Shown piece by piece: positions 9,552-21,526 of a DNA stretch of 64,000 bases. The position numbers were made by a program, and so were the translations under genes. The stretch is taken from positions 274,547,560-274,611,559 of the forward strand of contig JAYESD010000001.1 in assembly GCA_036927565.1 (NCBI GenBank), written 5' to 3'. The notes under the pieces were generated by a model. It saw nothing but the letters and a program-made list of their open reading frames with translations, was not told the origin of the DNA and did not search any database. The number at the start of each line of letters is the position of its first letter. Positions within the stretch are counted from its first letter, which is position 1. This DNA comes from Tuctoria greenei. Its lineage: Eukaryota > Streptophyta > Magnoliopsida > Poales > Poaceae.

Positions 9552-10470
9552 CAATCTATTTTAAAAGGGTAAATGGGTCCTAATGGAGATTAGACTAAGA
9601 GTTAGGGAGTTGCTCCTACAATGCTTCTAATATACACATACATAGCCTAGTTTAGGTACTAATGAGCATGTCAATGGTGAATACTTATGATAAGTTGTTC
9701 AACACATCGAGCACGGATTTACCCCTAGCAATACTAGGACAACTCCCACAAAGAGCCTGTGGCATTCTCGATCGTGGAGGATTACAAAGGACATATAGGA
9801 TTGTCATCACCTACTGCCTACCTCTTCAATTCGTGGGTCTATGAGACATCCAACGCTACTTACTATCCTAGCACCATGCTAGCATACTAAGTAAATACCT
9901 TAGAGGCTCGGGTACAAGTACCTCTCTAAGGCAATGACTAACCTAAACATTGTTGGACCAATGTTGAGACATAGCATAAGTTATTCATATCAACATGATA
10001 ATATCATAACTACTTAGACTATAGTGGGGATTTGTAGTATTTATGATAGCCGGGAGGAGCTAACACGTGGAAGCTGACCGAGTTTGGAGGAAAGACCAGG
10101 TCAGCCGACTAGGGGGTCGGCCAACCTGGTAAGTCCTCCAAACGATTTTTGCTTTCTTGGGGTGACTTCCAGGTGGGTCCTCTTTACTGATATAGGGTGT
10201 ACATTGTTGGATGGCCTCAAATACTTCTATTTGTGGGCCATTTGATCCATGTGGTGCCACATGTCGGCACTTGATTGGCTGGGATGATAATTTATAGGAT
10301 CCATCCCCTTGTTTCACTTCAATTCTGCATAAAATATCTGCATGCACCATTTTTTCCAAGGACAAGTGGAAATAGGTTAAATAGAAAGGTGATGTGTGCA
10401 AGAAATGATATTTACTTCACATAATGGAGTTATATTGACGGGTGAAATTGGTATATAACAGTCGTCAACA
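9552..10470 (-). repeat. Partial LTR of the LARD family, minus strand ('D')
   Basis: The reverse complement matches the LTR of the complete LARD at 11566-19777. It starts TGTTGACGACTGTTATATACC at 10470 and passes through the duplicated 'aggtcggcc...' block and the 'tttaggttagtcattgcc' block. It is cut at about 9551 by copia B. An internal stretch of roughly 430 bp, including the TATA box, is missing near 10050. It is more diverged than the two LTRs of element C and is joined to Tat pol at 10471, so it marks a separate older insertion. Confidence 0.82.
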
Positions 10471-10493
10471 CTGTTCTACTTTGAGAAGTCATC

Positions 10494-10850
10494 ATGAGGT
10501 CTCTCCGAGTCCGGACCTACGACAAAGCCGCGTAGGACAAGCTCTGGCGCAATGATCTAGACTATGCCGATGAGGCAAGGTGCCAAGCAGCTGTCTGAAA
10601 TGCGCGGTACCGCCAAGTGCTCTGGCGCTATCAGCAACGGCATGTGTGTAATCGGCAGCTTAAAGAATGTGATCTAGTGTTGTGGCACATACTTTCTCAA
10701 GAAGAACTGAACAAGTTCTCCCCCAGCTAGGAGGGTCCCTTCCGAGTGATAAAAGTGTTCAACCCCGGATGCGTTCGCTTGGTAACTGAGGATGGGACAC
10801 CACTTTCCAACCCGTGGAATATAGAGCACCTCCGTGAGTTCTTCACTTAG
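10494..10850 (+). pseudogene. pol: Integrase C-terminal remnant of the Tat element
   Basis: One frame of 119 codons is broken by three in-frame stops. It reads like the end of Tat integrases: 'ARYRQVLWRYQQRHV', then 'GPFRVIKVFNPGCVRLVTED' and 'NPWNIEHLREFFT' before the final stop at 10848-10850. It places the upstream pol to the left, beyond LARD D. Both the motif order and the terminal position match Tat-lineage pol. Confidence 0.8.
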
Positions 10851-11565
10851 CACGAAGGTGAGTCTATTTTTGTTGTAGTATTTCATAGTGTCTATGAACA
10901 AGAAGTCGGGTTGGTCCAAGATGTTTAGCCTACTTAGCATGGTTCCGTACCCTAAGTGTGTGCCCTTACCTCCCCTGATATTCGGACCTATTATAAAATA
11001 CAATAACATCAAAATAGACTTTACGTGCATTTACATTATGCATATTTATTTGCTCTTTTATACCTTCTTGACAATAGTAAAGATGTGCAATCCTGTTGAA
11101 AATTGTTTCTAAGAGTTCATGTGATACATATTCAAGTATTTTTGGTAGTCTTTTTCAGGACATAATGTTCGTTGAATGACCTACTCTCCTGAAAAACAAT
11201 GCCAATGACAGGTCCGGAGTGTGCTAAAGACTTTGCCTGGTCTGACACCCTAAGTATGGCACTCTACCTATTCTGGTGTTGCGTCAAAGTAAGGTGGGTT
11301 CGAAAAGCACACGAACCTATGGAAGCACAACCAATATACTAGTATTATCACGTTGAATTGGTTAGGACCCAGAATTCAACTAAGGACAGTAAGCCACAAC
11401 TAATCTATAGGCAAGAAGAAGCACTTTTACTCCCTTTCTTGTCTCTCATGTGCAGGACAAATGATTTACATGCTCGATTTGGGAGCTCTGGTGTTCCTAG
11501 GGGGCCTGATGTTAACGTTCCACACGTTGACAATAGGTTCGTCGGGTCAACAATGCTAATATTTT
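10851..11565 (+). other. Non-coding spacer of the Tat element, left of LARD C
   Basis: This is AT-rich sequence between the pol stop and the LARD insertion. I see no coding domain. It continues at 19778 after the LARD; the two flanks share the near-identical five-base duplication ATTTT/GTTTT. Confidence 0.65.
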
Positions 11566-13190
11566 TGTTGACGGCTGTTATATACCAATTTCATCCGTCA
11601 ATTTAACTCAATTATGTGAAGGATTTGTCATTTCTTGCACACATCACCTTTCTATCTAACCCAATTCCACTTGGACTTGGAGAAATATGTGTATGTAGCA
11701 TTTTATGCAGGAAATGATGGAATTTAGAGGGACCAATCCTATAAAATATCATCCAAGCCAATCAGGCGACGACATGTGGCATCCCATTGATCAAATGGCC
11801 CACAAATAGAAGTATCCGAGGAGATCCAACAGTGTATCACCCATATACATCAATGGGACCCACCTGGCAGCCACCTGGAAAAAGCACACGAGAAACGGTG
11901 CAATGACCAGGTCGGCCGAACCAGGGGGTCGGCCGACCTGGTCTTTGCACCAAACTCAGTCAGCCTCCATGTGTTGGCTCCTCCCGGCTCCCTGGAGTCA
12001 ATGGTGACTGATTGGCGCGCTTTTGGTGACGGGAACCAACCTCAACACTAGTATAAATAGGACCCCCTACCCCTCACTTCAACACACACCACTTGGGCAT
12101 CATTCTATTGTATACACTATCTTCCATAGTCCTTAGAGGAGTTAGGATGTAGAGAGGAGAGCCTCTAGTCCCAAGTCCAAATTGGGAAAGGAGTATAAGG
12201 AGTCTCTCTTCCCAATTCCACATTGGGAAAGGTATGAATTATGTATTCCTTCTTGTATTTGTGACTTTGTGCTCAATAAAGATATTATCTTTAGTATTCT
12301 TTCATACGTATACTTGGACAAAGCGTTTCTTGTTTGATTGTGGAGTCCATGTATGTGGAAGGTATAGTCTTTATGATTTCACTCTCATGATCACATCTTA
12401 TGGTCATAAACACTATAGACCCACACTATAGTCTATGTAGTTATGATATGATTATGTTAATATGAATGAATTATGCTATGCTTCAACATTGGTTCAATGA
12501 TGTTTAGGTTAGTCATTGCCTTAGGATGGCTTGTGCCATGGCTCCTAAGGTATTTGATTAGTATGCAAGCATGGTGCTAGGGTATTTAAGTAGCGTTGGA
12601 TGTCTCGTAGACCCCTGGATTGAAGAGGTAGGCAGTAGGTGGTGACAGCCCTATCTGTCCTTTGTAATCCTCCACGTTCGACTATGCCACAGGCTCTTGG
12701 CGGGAGTCGCCCTAGTATTGCTAGGGGTAAGCCCGTGCCCTATGTGTTGAATAGCATTGCATAGGAATTCATCATTGACATGACCTTTAGTATCTACCTT
12801 AGGCTATGTATATGTATTAGGAGCATTGTAGGAGCAACTCTCTAACTCTTAATCCAATCTCCCTCTAGGACCCATTTACCCTTTAGAATAGATTGCCTAG
12901 GTGTGTGTCACACTACCCCTATTATCAGCTTACCCCATGTCCGTATAATTGATTAGTATCCCATAGCTTGACCATAAGAGTAGTATATACTTTACTCCAT
13001 TGCCTTCCTTTGGTATAAATACGATACCCTTGGGAATACTCATGGGTGAGATGCTACAACGGTATCTTCTGTGCGCTTGCGGATCTCATCTCTTTACCGG
13101 AGATGATCTCTGGTGTTAGGAAATACCAACAAGCATTTCTGGCGCCTTTGCCGTGGATGATTTGTTAGTATATCTTAGGAGCCGTCAACA
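11566..13190 (+). repeat. 5' LTR of LARD C
   Basis: It aligns throughout with 18154-19777. It includes a near-palindromic 'aggtcggccgaaccagggggtcggccgacct' block near 11910-11940 and a TATA box at 12052-12059. Near its 3' end (13132-13155) is a second PBS-like sequence, 'catttctggcgcctttgcc', about 60 bp upstream of the true PBS. Confidence 0.92.
12052..12059 (+). promoter_or_regulatory. TATA box of LARD C 5' LTR
   Basis: TATAAATA follows 'caacactag'. It is conserved at 18640-18647 in the 3' LTR, as expected for a Pol II LTR promoter. Confidence 0.65.
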
Positions 13191-13198
13191 AGCATTTC

Positions 13199-13215
13199 TG
13201 GCGCCGTTGTCGGGG
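13199..13215 (+). other. Primer binding site of LARD C (tRNA-Asp type)
   Basis: TGGCGCCGTTGTCGGGG starts eight bases after the LTR end. This is the PBS typical of Athila and related gypsy elements. It is why I assign the LARD to that group although it has no proteins. Confidence 0.85.
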
Positions 13216-16200
13216 AAGGAAAAGGAAGACTAATAATTATTAGATAGGATTACCCTTGTTTGTTTCCTCCTTTGTGTGAAAACAGGGTAGTGTTGGCCAA
13301 CCCATTGTATGGAATGGCCAACGAGGACGCAAGTGCTAAACTACAAGATGATTTAAGGCGTACCTCAACAAATGTCCGCTAGGCAACACCATTGCCTTTT
13401 TGCGGGAGAATTTCAGCTTTCAGTAGGAGCCAAAGTCATCCATACCCAAGCTTGGGGAAGGCTCCAAGAAGTTCTTCTTGGTTTGCCTCCACCATGGGGT
13501 GGATAGCTAGCTCTGCATCCAACACTTGTGTCATGGGTTGGCTCCACCAATCCATGACCACATTCATGCTGGAGCTGAAGGAGTCCTATTCTCATTCATC
13601 ATGGATGAGAAGAAGGTCTCCACTCAAGGGGTGGATTGAAGAATGCTCGAGTTCCCATAGCTTGTCATGCACACCACTTCACAAGGTGGATATGCTAGTT
13701 ATGGAACTACACCTCCCATTGAAGTGTCATGAATATCCAAGTCGTTGGAAATTTGTTTGGATAATCCAAGTCGTGGATATTCACCTAATTTGTGAAAATC
13801 CATGTCATCATGGGACGCGTGGGAATTATTTCCCTAAGACCCATGAGGACCTTTTTCAAACAACAACTCTAATGGCTACCATTCACAAGGAGGTCAAGGG
13901 TGGAATTAACATCACCCTTGTATTCAAGGAGGCTATGGCTTTCCAAGGGATTTAAGTTCAACTAGCCTACCTTGAAGTATCTTGGCCAAGCATAAATCAA
14001 GACAACATTCACATGAAGATCTTGGCCAAGGACAAGAACTTAAGGAGCATTCAAAGTCCAAGATTTCCCACATCACTTGTTGGGATTCCCACACTTCGAC
14101 CAAACCTATTCAACCTAGGGCAAGTGACATTGTAGATGAAGCGTTTCTTGTTTGATTGTGGAGTCCACATGTCATCATGCCCAAGGAAGCCTTTGACCCA
14201 TGATCAAGGTATGGGTTGATTCAATGGAATATCAATATGGTCAGAGTGGCACCCCCAAGAAGGACAAAGCCTCACCATGCTCATGAAGGAATACATTCAA
14301 GAGGGAGAACTCGTCGCTACAAAAACATGTCTATATCAATACAATGGGGAGAGGCTAGGGCCACCATGTGGCCCACATGTCCAAATGACAGCCAAATGAG
14401 TTTGGCATGTCAAAACAGAAGAAATCGTCCGCATCTTCAACTCTGGGATTGGACAACAAATCATCGCGCTGAACAGAGCGGAGGTAAGTCCTACTCATCG
14501 GACTTCAAAAATTCGGTGAGTCCTTGCCAATAGGTTAATTGGTAGTTATCTCATATTTGTTTTCCAAATTGCATCAACCCTTGCATTTGCATGTTTGAAA
14601 TTCCACACTTGCATGTTGGAAAGTAAAATTTCCAACCATCATAAAACTAAAACTTTGAATTAGGGGAGAGATTTAATTGGATATGAACTACGTGCATGAC
14701 CACTTGAATTTATCCTCCTAGTTCAAACCAAAAAGATTTGCTTTGACCCTCATTGCATTTACAAATTATTTCAAGCTGGGCAAGACAATTTGAAAATTGG
14801 GTTCAATTTGCTTTTGGCTAACGTAACCCGTTTTCGAGTTGTTTTGTATGTTCTTGATTAAAGTGCAACTAGGTCAAAATTGTGAAGATGTGGTTTGGCA
14901 AGAAAGTGGAAGGTTTCATCAAGTTCAAGTCACCATTGGGAGGATTTGAGAACACTTCTCTCCTACAAACTCATTTTGAGTTTGAGGAAGAGAAATGTTC
15001 AAGAGGATGACCCAATGGAGGAGCCAGAACCAAATCCATCACCAAATCCAACCTCAACTTGGCATTTGACATCAACCATCAAGTCTACACCAAAAATCAA
15101 GGTTGTGAGTTTCTCACACAAAGACCTTCGTCACCAACTGCTCTTCAAATGACGTATGAGTTTAGAATTTTTCATTGTTTGGTTTGCCATAGAATTGAAT
15201 GTATTTGCTTGCATTTGTGAGGAAGGTTGACACTTCCTCATCATTCAATTCTCAAGCATCCTCACAAGAGTAAGCGTGGGTATTGACTTTTGGATCTCCA
15301 AAAGGAAATCCCACCTTACTTGGAAAAAATCTCAAACAAGTACTTGGAATCCATTAAGAATTGTTTTGTAAACTTAGTCATTTTTGTCGAGGTTTAGAAA
15401 ACAAAACTTTTGGGCATAACTTAATTGGTGAATTGGCATATAGAAACTTGGGCATAGTGACAGCCATAATTTTTAAATTGAGCTTCATGCATAGATGGTG
15501 TCACTAGATTTCAAACTCCTAGGAATAAGTGATATCCTTGCTCTGAAATTGAATTGCATTTTTAGGAGGAGTCACTAAATTTCAAATTCCTAGTGAGGTT
15601 CAGGAGGATAAAATTGAGAATCTTGTTTGTCATGGTCTAAATGATAAAAAAATTGCTCTTGAAAGCTAAGATGGTTAGAAACTTTAAAAGGTGTAGGGAT
15701 CCATATAGTGTATTTCTATCGCATGCATTGCTATGAGTAGGAGCTTTAGAAAATATGCAACATGAATTATCCATAAAGCTCCACTCTTATCAATGAATAA
15801 CACATTGATCATAAATACACTTGAAATTGGATCCAATGCATATTTGATTTTGTTCTTCCCCGTATGTACAAATGAAAGTTTGGTTACCTAACTCGAACGT
15901 TCATTTGTACAAGTCTCGGGAGCTAACCATCCCTCTCCATTCAAGAGAGGAAGTTTGCAGGAGTAATATTACTATGCAGACATTCAAGAAGCTGATTGTT
16001 GGAATCCCTAGAGGATCCCATTTCAACATCTCTTGGCCAAGGAGTAAATGAGGATGGTTGCTACCTATCGGAAATTATGCCCGAAGGTCAATCATAACTA
16101 TACGAGGCTAGAGATTTGAAATGGGAACCCTCCATGAGAGACCAATGAGCTGCTACGAATGGGTGAGAGCATTATGCTCTCAACTATTTTAAGCACTCAT

Positions 16201-18153
16201 TCAAGCTCAAGGGATTTGCCACCATCATTGGGTACAAGTTATTCCTATGTGGCTAAGAGTTATGATGTACCATGACCAAGGAATGACAAGATCACACCCA
16301 ATTTATATTGGGTGCAAGTTGTTCCTATGTGGCTAGAAGGTATGTCATGCCTTAGCCAAGGAACAAAAGATCACACTCAACCCATGTTGAGTACATGTCA
16401 TTCCTTTGTGGTTCTAGGTATGTTGTACCTTACCCAAGGAACAATTGATCATACCCAATGCATGTTGGGCACATGTCACTCCCTTATGGCAAAAAGATAT
16501 GATACACCTTAGCAAAAGAATGACGAACATACTCAATGTATGTTGAGTGCACGTCATTCCTTTGGATCTAAAAGGTTATCATTATCTTAGCCAAGGAACG
16601 GCAAATCACACCCAACACATGGAGACCATGATGTGCGGACGATCAACATCGGAAACACTCTATTCAACCACACTCATGGTGTCAATGGGAGGCAACATAA
16701 CAATATACACTCAACCCTCCATTGTCAAAGCCACGCTGCAACAAGGATAGGCCAACTCATGGCCTACCTCTATTGTTAGGGTTTCAACCCCTATCACGGA
16801 CCTTGATCAAGAATAAGCTTGGGGGAGGACCCACACTTGAGGTAACTTGTATCACACCCACTACATTTTTATTTCAAATCATCCACCTTGCATTTTAGAA
16901 AAAATATAAAATAGGTTAGATTTGCTTTCATCAAATAAAGATGTGCGATAAGAATGATTTAGAATTCACATAGATGAAATGATGAATAGTTGCTCTATTT
17001 TATTTTCCTAAGTCTCTAGTTTACAGCTTGCTACTCTCTGAATATTGCTTTCATTGGTTTGAAATACTTTTACCTTAATTTGGAAGTTGTGGGTAGCAAA
17101 AGCTTAATCTAATTCTAGGTTGTTGCAAGATTAGAATTAGTAATAGGGCTGCTAGTCCTAGTTTGAAAGTAAAACATAGATTTCTGGAGAAATTCTAAAA
17201 AGATTTAAGTTTCCCTCAATTGATTGGAAATACCTACCAAAGCCATATGATGTCCATACATAGACAAAACCTTATGCATATGCTATTTGCTTTCACATTG
17301 CGCCTAGTCAAACTAGTATAGACCTATGTGAGAAATCATTCAACTCTTTTTGAATTCAAGACTTCACTTGCACATGATATACTTCTACACTAGAAGTAAG
17401 CAAAACGTCCATCATATCCACCATACCACAACAAAAAGAGAAACTCCATGTTATTCATGTTTAGCACTCTCTTCAAAATTCATTGCAAAGAAAGGGAGTA
17501 GAAGACATGGCTATAAAAAAAAAGCATGCTTTCGTCATAAGCATGAGAAGAAAAAAGAGAAAATAAAAGTAGCCATGTTTCATCCCTGCAAAAGGAAGAG
17601 AGATTACACAAAAAAGGAGTTATCTTAAATATCCACATCCACTTCCACTCCATCACACATGCACTAGTCTTGAATCAAAAAGTTTTGAATCGAATTCTCC
17701 TAAGGCTTACTCTTTTGACTTAGCAATATATGTGATGCAAATATGCCTACTTACTTTCCTTACCAAGCTCCACATACAAGCCATATACAATGAGTAGGAA
17801 TAGTAGAGGCACAATGCTTTGGTGAGGAAATATTTCCACTATCCACAAAGGAGTGACTGAGAGAATCAAATTGAGGTACTTAATATCTAAATTGAATTCT
17901 CTGGGATTTAAGTGGAACTTGATTTCTAGGCTATGTTTGCTCCATTTTCTATTCTACCTTTCAACTACTCATGAATATGAAAAAGCATAAGCCCCATGAT
18001 AACTTAAGAAAGGTAGGGTATCATAGCCAATTTCTGCAAAACTAGGTAGAGTATCTTGTTGTGCATTAGATACTTTTGAAAATAAGACATTGTAGCAACT
18101 CCTGATCATCAACCTAAAGTCTTGACTTTGCTCTGGATAAGCTTGGGGGAGTT
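13216..18153 (+). other. Non-coding interior of LARD C
   Basis: About 4.9 kb of AT-rich sequence has no recognisable gag, protease, RT, RNase H or integrase in any frame. The longest open frames (for example 13392-13955) have unlikely composition and no domain. A tandem repeat of about 79 bp occupies 16230-16622. A purine tract 'aagcttgggggagg' at about 16815 duplicates the genuine polypurine tract at 18138-18151, which hints at an internal rearrangement. Confidence 0.8.
16230..16622 (+). repeat. Tandem repeat, unit about 79 bp, about five copies
   Basis: Units start at about 16278, 16358, 16436, 16515 and 16593, each with 'aaggaa(t/c)...atcacaccca...atgttgggtacatgtcattcctttgtgg'. Spacing is 78-80 bp. 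An extra partial unit precedes the first. Each unit contains a short inverted pair (cccaa...ttggg) that could form a hairpin. Confidence 0.8.
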
Positions 18154-19777
18154 TGTTGACGGTTGTTATATACCAATTTCATCCGTCAATTTAACTCAAC
18201 TATGTGAAGGATTTGTCATTTCTTGCACACATCACCTTTCTATCTAACCCAATTCCATTTGGACTTGGAGAAATATGTGTATGCAGCATTTTATGCAGGA
18301 AATGAGGAAATGTAGAGGGATCAATCCTATAAAATATCATCTCAGCCAATCAGGCGACAACACGTGGCATCCTATGGATCAAATGGCCCACAAATAGAAG
18401 TATCCGAGGAGATCCAACGGTGTATCACCCATACACATCAATGGGACCCACCTGGCAGCCACCTGGAGAAAGCACGCGAGAAACGGTGCAATGACCAGGT
18501 CGGCCGAACCAGGGGGTCGGCCGACCTAGTCTTTGCACCAAACTCGGTCAGCCTCCACGTGTTGGCTCCTCCCGGCTCCTTGGAGTAAATGGTGACTGAT
18601 TCGCGCACTTTTGGTGGCGGGAACCGACCTCAACACTAGTATAAATAGGACCCCCTACCCCTAACTTCAACACACACCACTTGGACATCATTCTATTGTA
18701 TACACTATCTTCCATAGTCCTTAGAGGAGTTAGGATGTAGAGAGGAGAGCCTCTAGTCCCAAGTCCAAATTGGGAAAGGAGTATAAGGAGTCTCTCTTCC
18801 CAATTCCACATTGGGAAAGGTATGGCTTATGTATTCCTTCTTGTATTTGTGACTTTGTGCTCAATAAAGATATTATCTTTAGTCTTCTTTCATACGTATA
18901 CTTGGACAAAGTGTTTCTTGTTTGATTGTGGGGTCCATGTATGTGGAAGGTATAGTCATTATGATTTCACTCTCATGATCACATCTTATGGTCATAAACA
19001 CTATAGACCCCCACTATAGTCAATGTAGTTATGATATGATTATGTTAATATGAATGAATTATGTTATGCTTCAACATTGGTTCAACGATGTTTAGGTTAG
19101 TCATTGCCTTAGGATGGCTTGTGCCATGTCTCCTAAGGTATTTGCTTAGTATGCTAGCATGGTGCTAGGGTATTTAAGTAGCGTTGGATGTCTTGTAGAC
19201 CCACGGATTGAAGAGGTAGGTAGTAGGTGGTGACAACCCTATCTGTCCTTTGTAATCCTCCACGTTCGGCTATGCCACATGCTCTTGGCGGGAGTCGCCC
19301 TAGTATTGCTAGGGTTAAGCCCGTGCCCTATGTGTTGAATAGCATTGCATAGGAATTCATCATTGACATGACCATTAGTATCTACCTTAGGCTATGTATA
19401 TGTATTAGGAGCATTGTAAGAGCAACTCTCTAACTCTTAATCCAATCTCCCTCTAGGACCCATTTACCCTTTAGAATAGATTGCCTAGGTGTGTGTCACA
19501 CTACCCCTATTATCACTTACTCCCTGTCCGTATAATAGATTAGTATCCCATAGCTTGACCATAAGAGTAGTATATACTTTAGTCCATTACCTTCCTTTGG
19601 GATAAATACGATACCCTTGGGAATACTCATGGGTGAAATGCTACAACGGTATCTTTCGTGCGCTTGCCGATCTCATCTCTTTACTAGAGATGATCTGTGG
19701 TGTTAAGAAATACCAACAATCATTTTTGGCGCCTTTGTCGGGGATGATTTGTTAGTATATCTTAGGAGCCGTCAACA
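18154..19777 (+). repeat. 3' LTR of LARD C
   Basis: It matches 11566-13190 across its length with scattered substitutions, starts TGTTGACGG and ends CCGTCAACA. It is preceded by the polypurine tract 'aagcttgggggag' at 18139-18151 and has a TATA box at 18640-18647. Confidence 0.92.
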
Positions 19778-20042
19778 GTTTTGCATGTTGGCAAGGGGTT
19801 CCATTAGTGCCCCCGGAGGACACAATCAAGCTCGGAGCTATCCCAAAAGATTCAAGTCATTGCCCAGTTCCTGATGGTAGATGTCCTCAATCAATTGAGT
19901 ACATCTACCACGGGGCCAAGTAAGTTATGGCAATGACGACAATGAAGCCAAAATATGAAGTTCAAAATAATTTCATTCAAGTTCCAAACTTTTTACAAAG
20001 AGGTTGAAGATACAATGGCAGATACAAGAGGATGAATAGGAT
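19778..20042 (+). other. Tat spacer right of LARD C
   Basis: This is the continuation of the Tat non-coding spacer. I see no coding sequence. It ends at the 3' end of the antisense ORF. Confidence 0.55.
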
Positions 20043-21526
20043 CTAATTGTCGCTAGAGTTGCGGTGAAACCACACGACGACCTGCTTGGCAGTGTCCTGC
20101 ACGCTGGGCCTAACAGCTTCCTCTGCCTCTTCGATGGGCCCTTTAAGCACCAGAGCTAGTGAGATAGTGGGGTCCCAGCTGCGGAAGCAAGTCAACACAT
20201 ATTCTACTACTGACTTCGCTAGGTTTATAACCTTTGTCTCAGGCTGGTCGCTGATGACATCTTCCGGCACTCCGAGCTTGGTCCTGATGGAGTTCAGAGC
20301 TGTCAGGGCCAGACCAACTTCTGGCTCCGGGTCACTCAACCGGACCGTACTGAATCCAATAGGTACCAGTGCATTTTTTGCATGCCTTAAGAAGTCCCAA
20401 ATATGTTGGGCTTCTATCCTCCGCGTGGCTTGCAACTCCTCCAGAGACTTCTTAGCGGTCTTCAGCTCTGAGAAGCCCTCCTTCAAGAATCATTCAACCT
20501 CCTTGGCGTGCTCCTGCATCTGCTCATCCAGCTGCCTTTCTTGGTCTGCAACTTGTTTCTCGCGGAGGGTCAGGCGATCCTTCCTCACCACCAAGTTCTT
20601 CGCCTCTGCTTTCATCTCATCCTCCTTGGCAGAGACAACAAGCTCCCACATGTTGCTTCCTGTCCCGCCTGCCATACTTGTTACTTCTCCTCTTCGGAGC
20701 GGGATATAGACAGATCAACACGGAGAGCTTAATCCTTCTCTCCGTGCTCTAGCTTCTAAGAGATATCTGTGTCTCTCCTTTGGAGCTTCCAATCGTCATT
20801 GTTAGCCGCCTGTTGCCATTGGAGGAGCTCCTCCTTCAACTTATTTAAAGACTCAAAACGGGCATTTTCTAAAACATTGGTCGCCACCGTTTCGTCATAA
20901 ATCTGACGAGTCTTCTCGTCCAGCGCTTCGACGGCAGCTTGTTTGTCATTCAACAGCTTGTCTAGGTGCTGCAGTCGCACCCGCTCACTTGCGAGGCGGT
21001 CCCTCTTGTTGGTCAGGCGGGTCTGCATCAGCTTCATCTTAAAATTCAGAAGCTTCCACCACCGCCTCAGAGTTTCCCGCTTTGTCTCCAGGACATTGCA
21101 CTCATGGTCGATGCCGAGTTGCACATGGTGAAGACTTGAGCAGGCGTTCTCTATGAAGAGACACAGGGGGATCGGCTCCGGACCTTCCATCTGGTCTGCC
21201 AGTGCCCCCACCACATCAGAAACAGTTGTCGGAGCCCATGGCACGAGCATGAACTCCAGCATGTCTTCATCAACAACGCCGATCTCTAGGAGGTTGTCCT
21301 CCCTCAGCGCTGATGTTGATACAACATCAGTCGATGCCCTTGGTGCCTCCATGGCATCAACCGGCAGCTCTGGCGTGGCGTCAGATACTGACTCAGGCGC
21401 CTCCATGGCATCAAATGGTGGCTCTGGCGCAGCATTTGTCACTGGCTCCAGCATCGCCGAGGTCCCAACCAGAACCTCCAACATTACCTCAGCGTCCATC
21501 ACCGACTCTAGAGTTGACTTTGGCAC
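20043..21526 (-). pseudogene. Antisense ORF of the Tat element, coiled-coil C-terminal part
   Basis: Two long minus-strand frames (21526-20756 and 20675-20043) encode the C-terminal half of the protein that Tat elements carry antisense after pol. The first has an Ala/Pro/Glu-rich N-terminus with repeats of 'MEAPE.V.DA.PE.P.DA', then a long charged coiled coil. The second continues the coiled coil and ends with 'RSWDPTISLALVLKGPIEEAEEA', a segment I recognise from RIRE2-type antisense ORFs. A frameshift or stop separates the two frames near 20680-20760, and another stop lies near 20490. The function of this protein is unknown in the family. Confidence 0.78.

Larger units (their letters stand above)
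11566..19777 (+). mobile_element. Complete non-autonomous LTR element 'C' (LARD, Athila-type PBS)
   Basis: Two LTRs of about 1.62 kb (11566-13190 and 18154-19777) begin TGTTGACGG and end CCGTCAACA, so their ends are mutually inverted. The PBS after the left LTR reads TGGCGCCGTTGTCGGGG (13199-13215), the tRNA-Asp type used by Athila/Tat elements. A polypurine tract 'aagcttgggggag' precedes the right LTR. Flanking bases are ATTTT (11561-11565) and GTTTT (19778-19782), a target duplication with one difference. The 4.96-kb interior has no gag or pol, so it is a large retrotransposon derivative that must depend on proteins supplied by another element. The two LTRs look very similar, which suggests a fairly recent insertion. 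Confidence 0.9.

Noticed and set aside
13392..13955. Longest open frame (187 codons) in the LARD interior
   Set aside because: Composition is unlike any retrotransposon protein, there is no motif, and LARD interiors are normally non-coding.
16230..16622. Regularly spaced repeats considered as a CRISPR array
   Set aside because: Units are contiguous 79-bp tandem repeats without unique spacers, inside a plant LTR element.
16312..16750. Two consecutive open frames of 66 and 67 codons in the LARD
   Set aside because: They are generated by the 79-bp tandem repeat; the repeated peptide merely reflects the DNA repeat.
20086..20709. Plus-strand open frame of 207 codons, Ser/Ala-rich
   Set aside because: It is the shadow of the minus-strand coiled-coil ORF of the Tat element, whose reading matches a known family.
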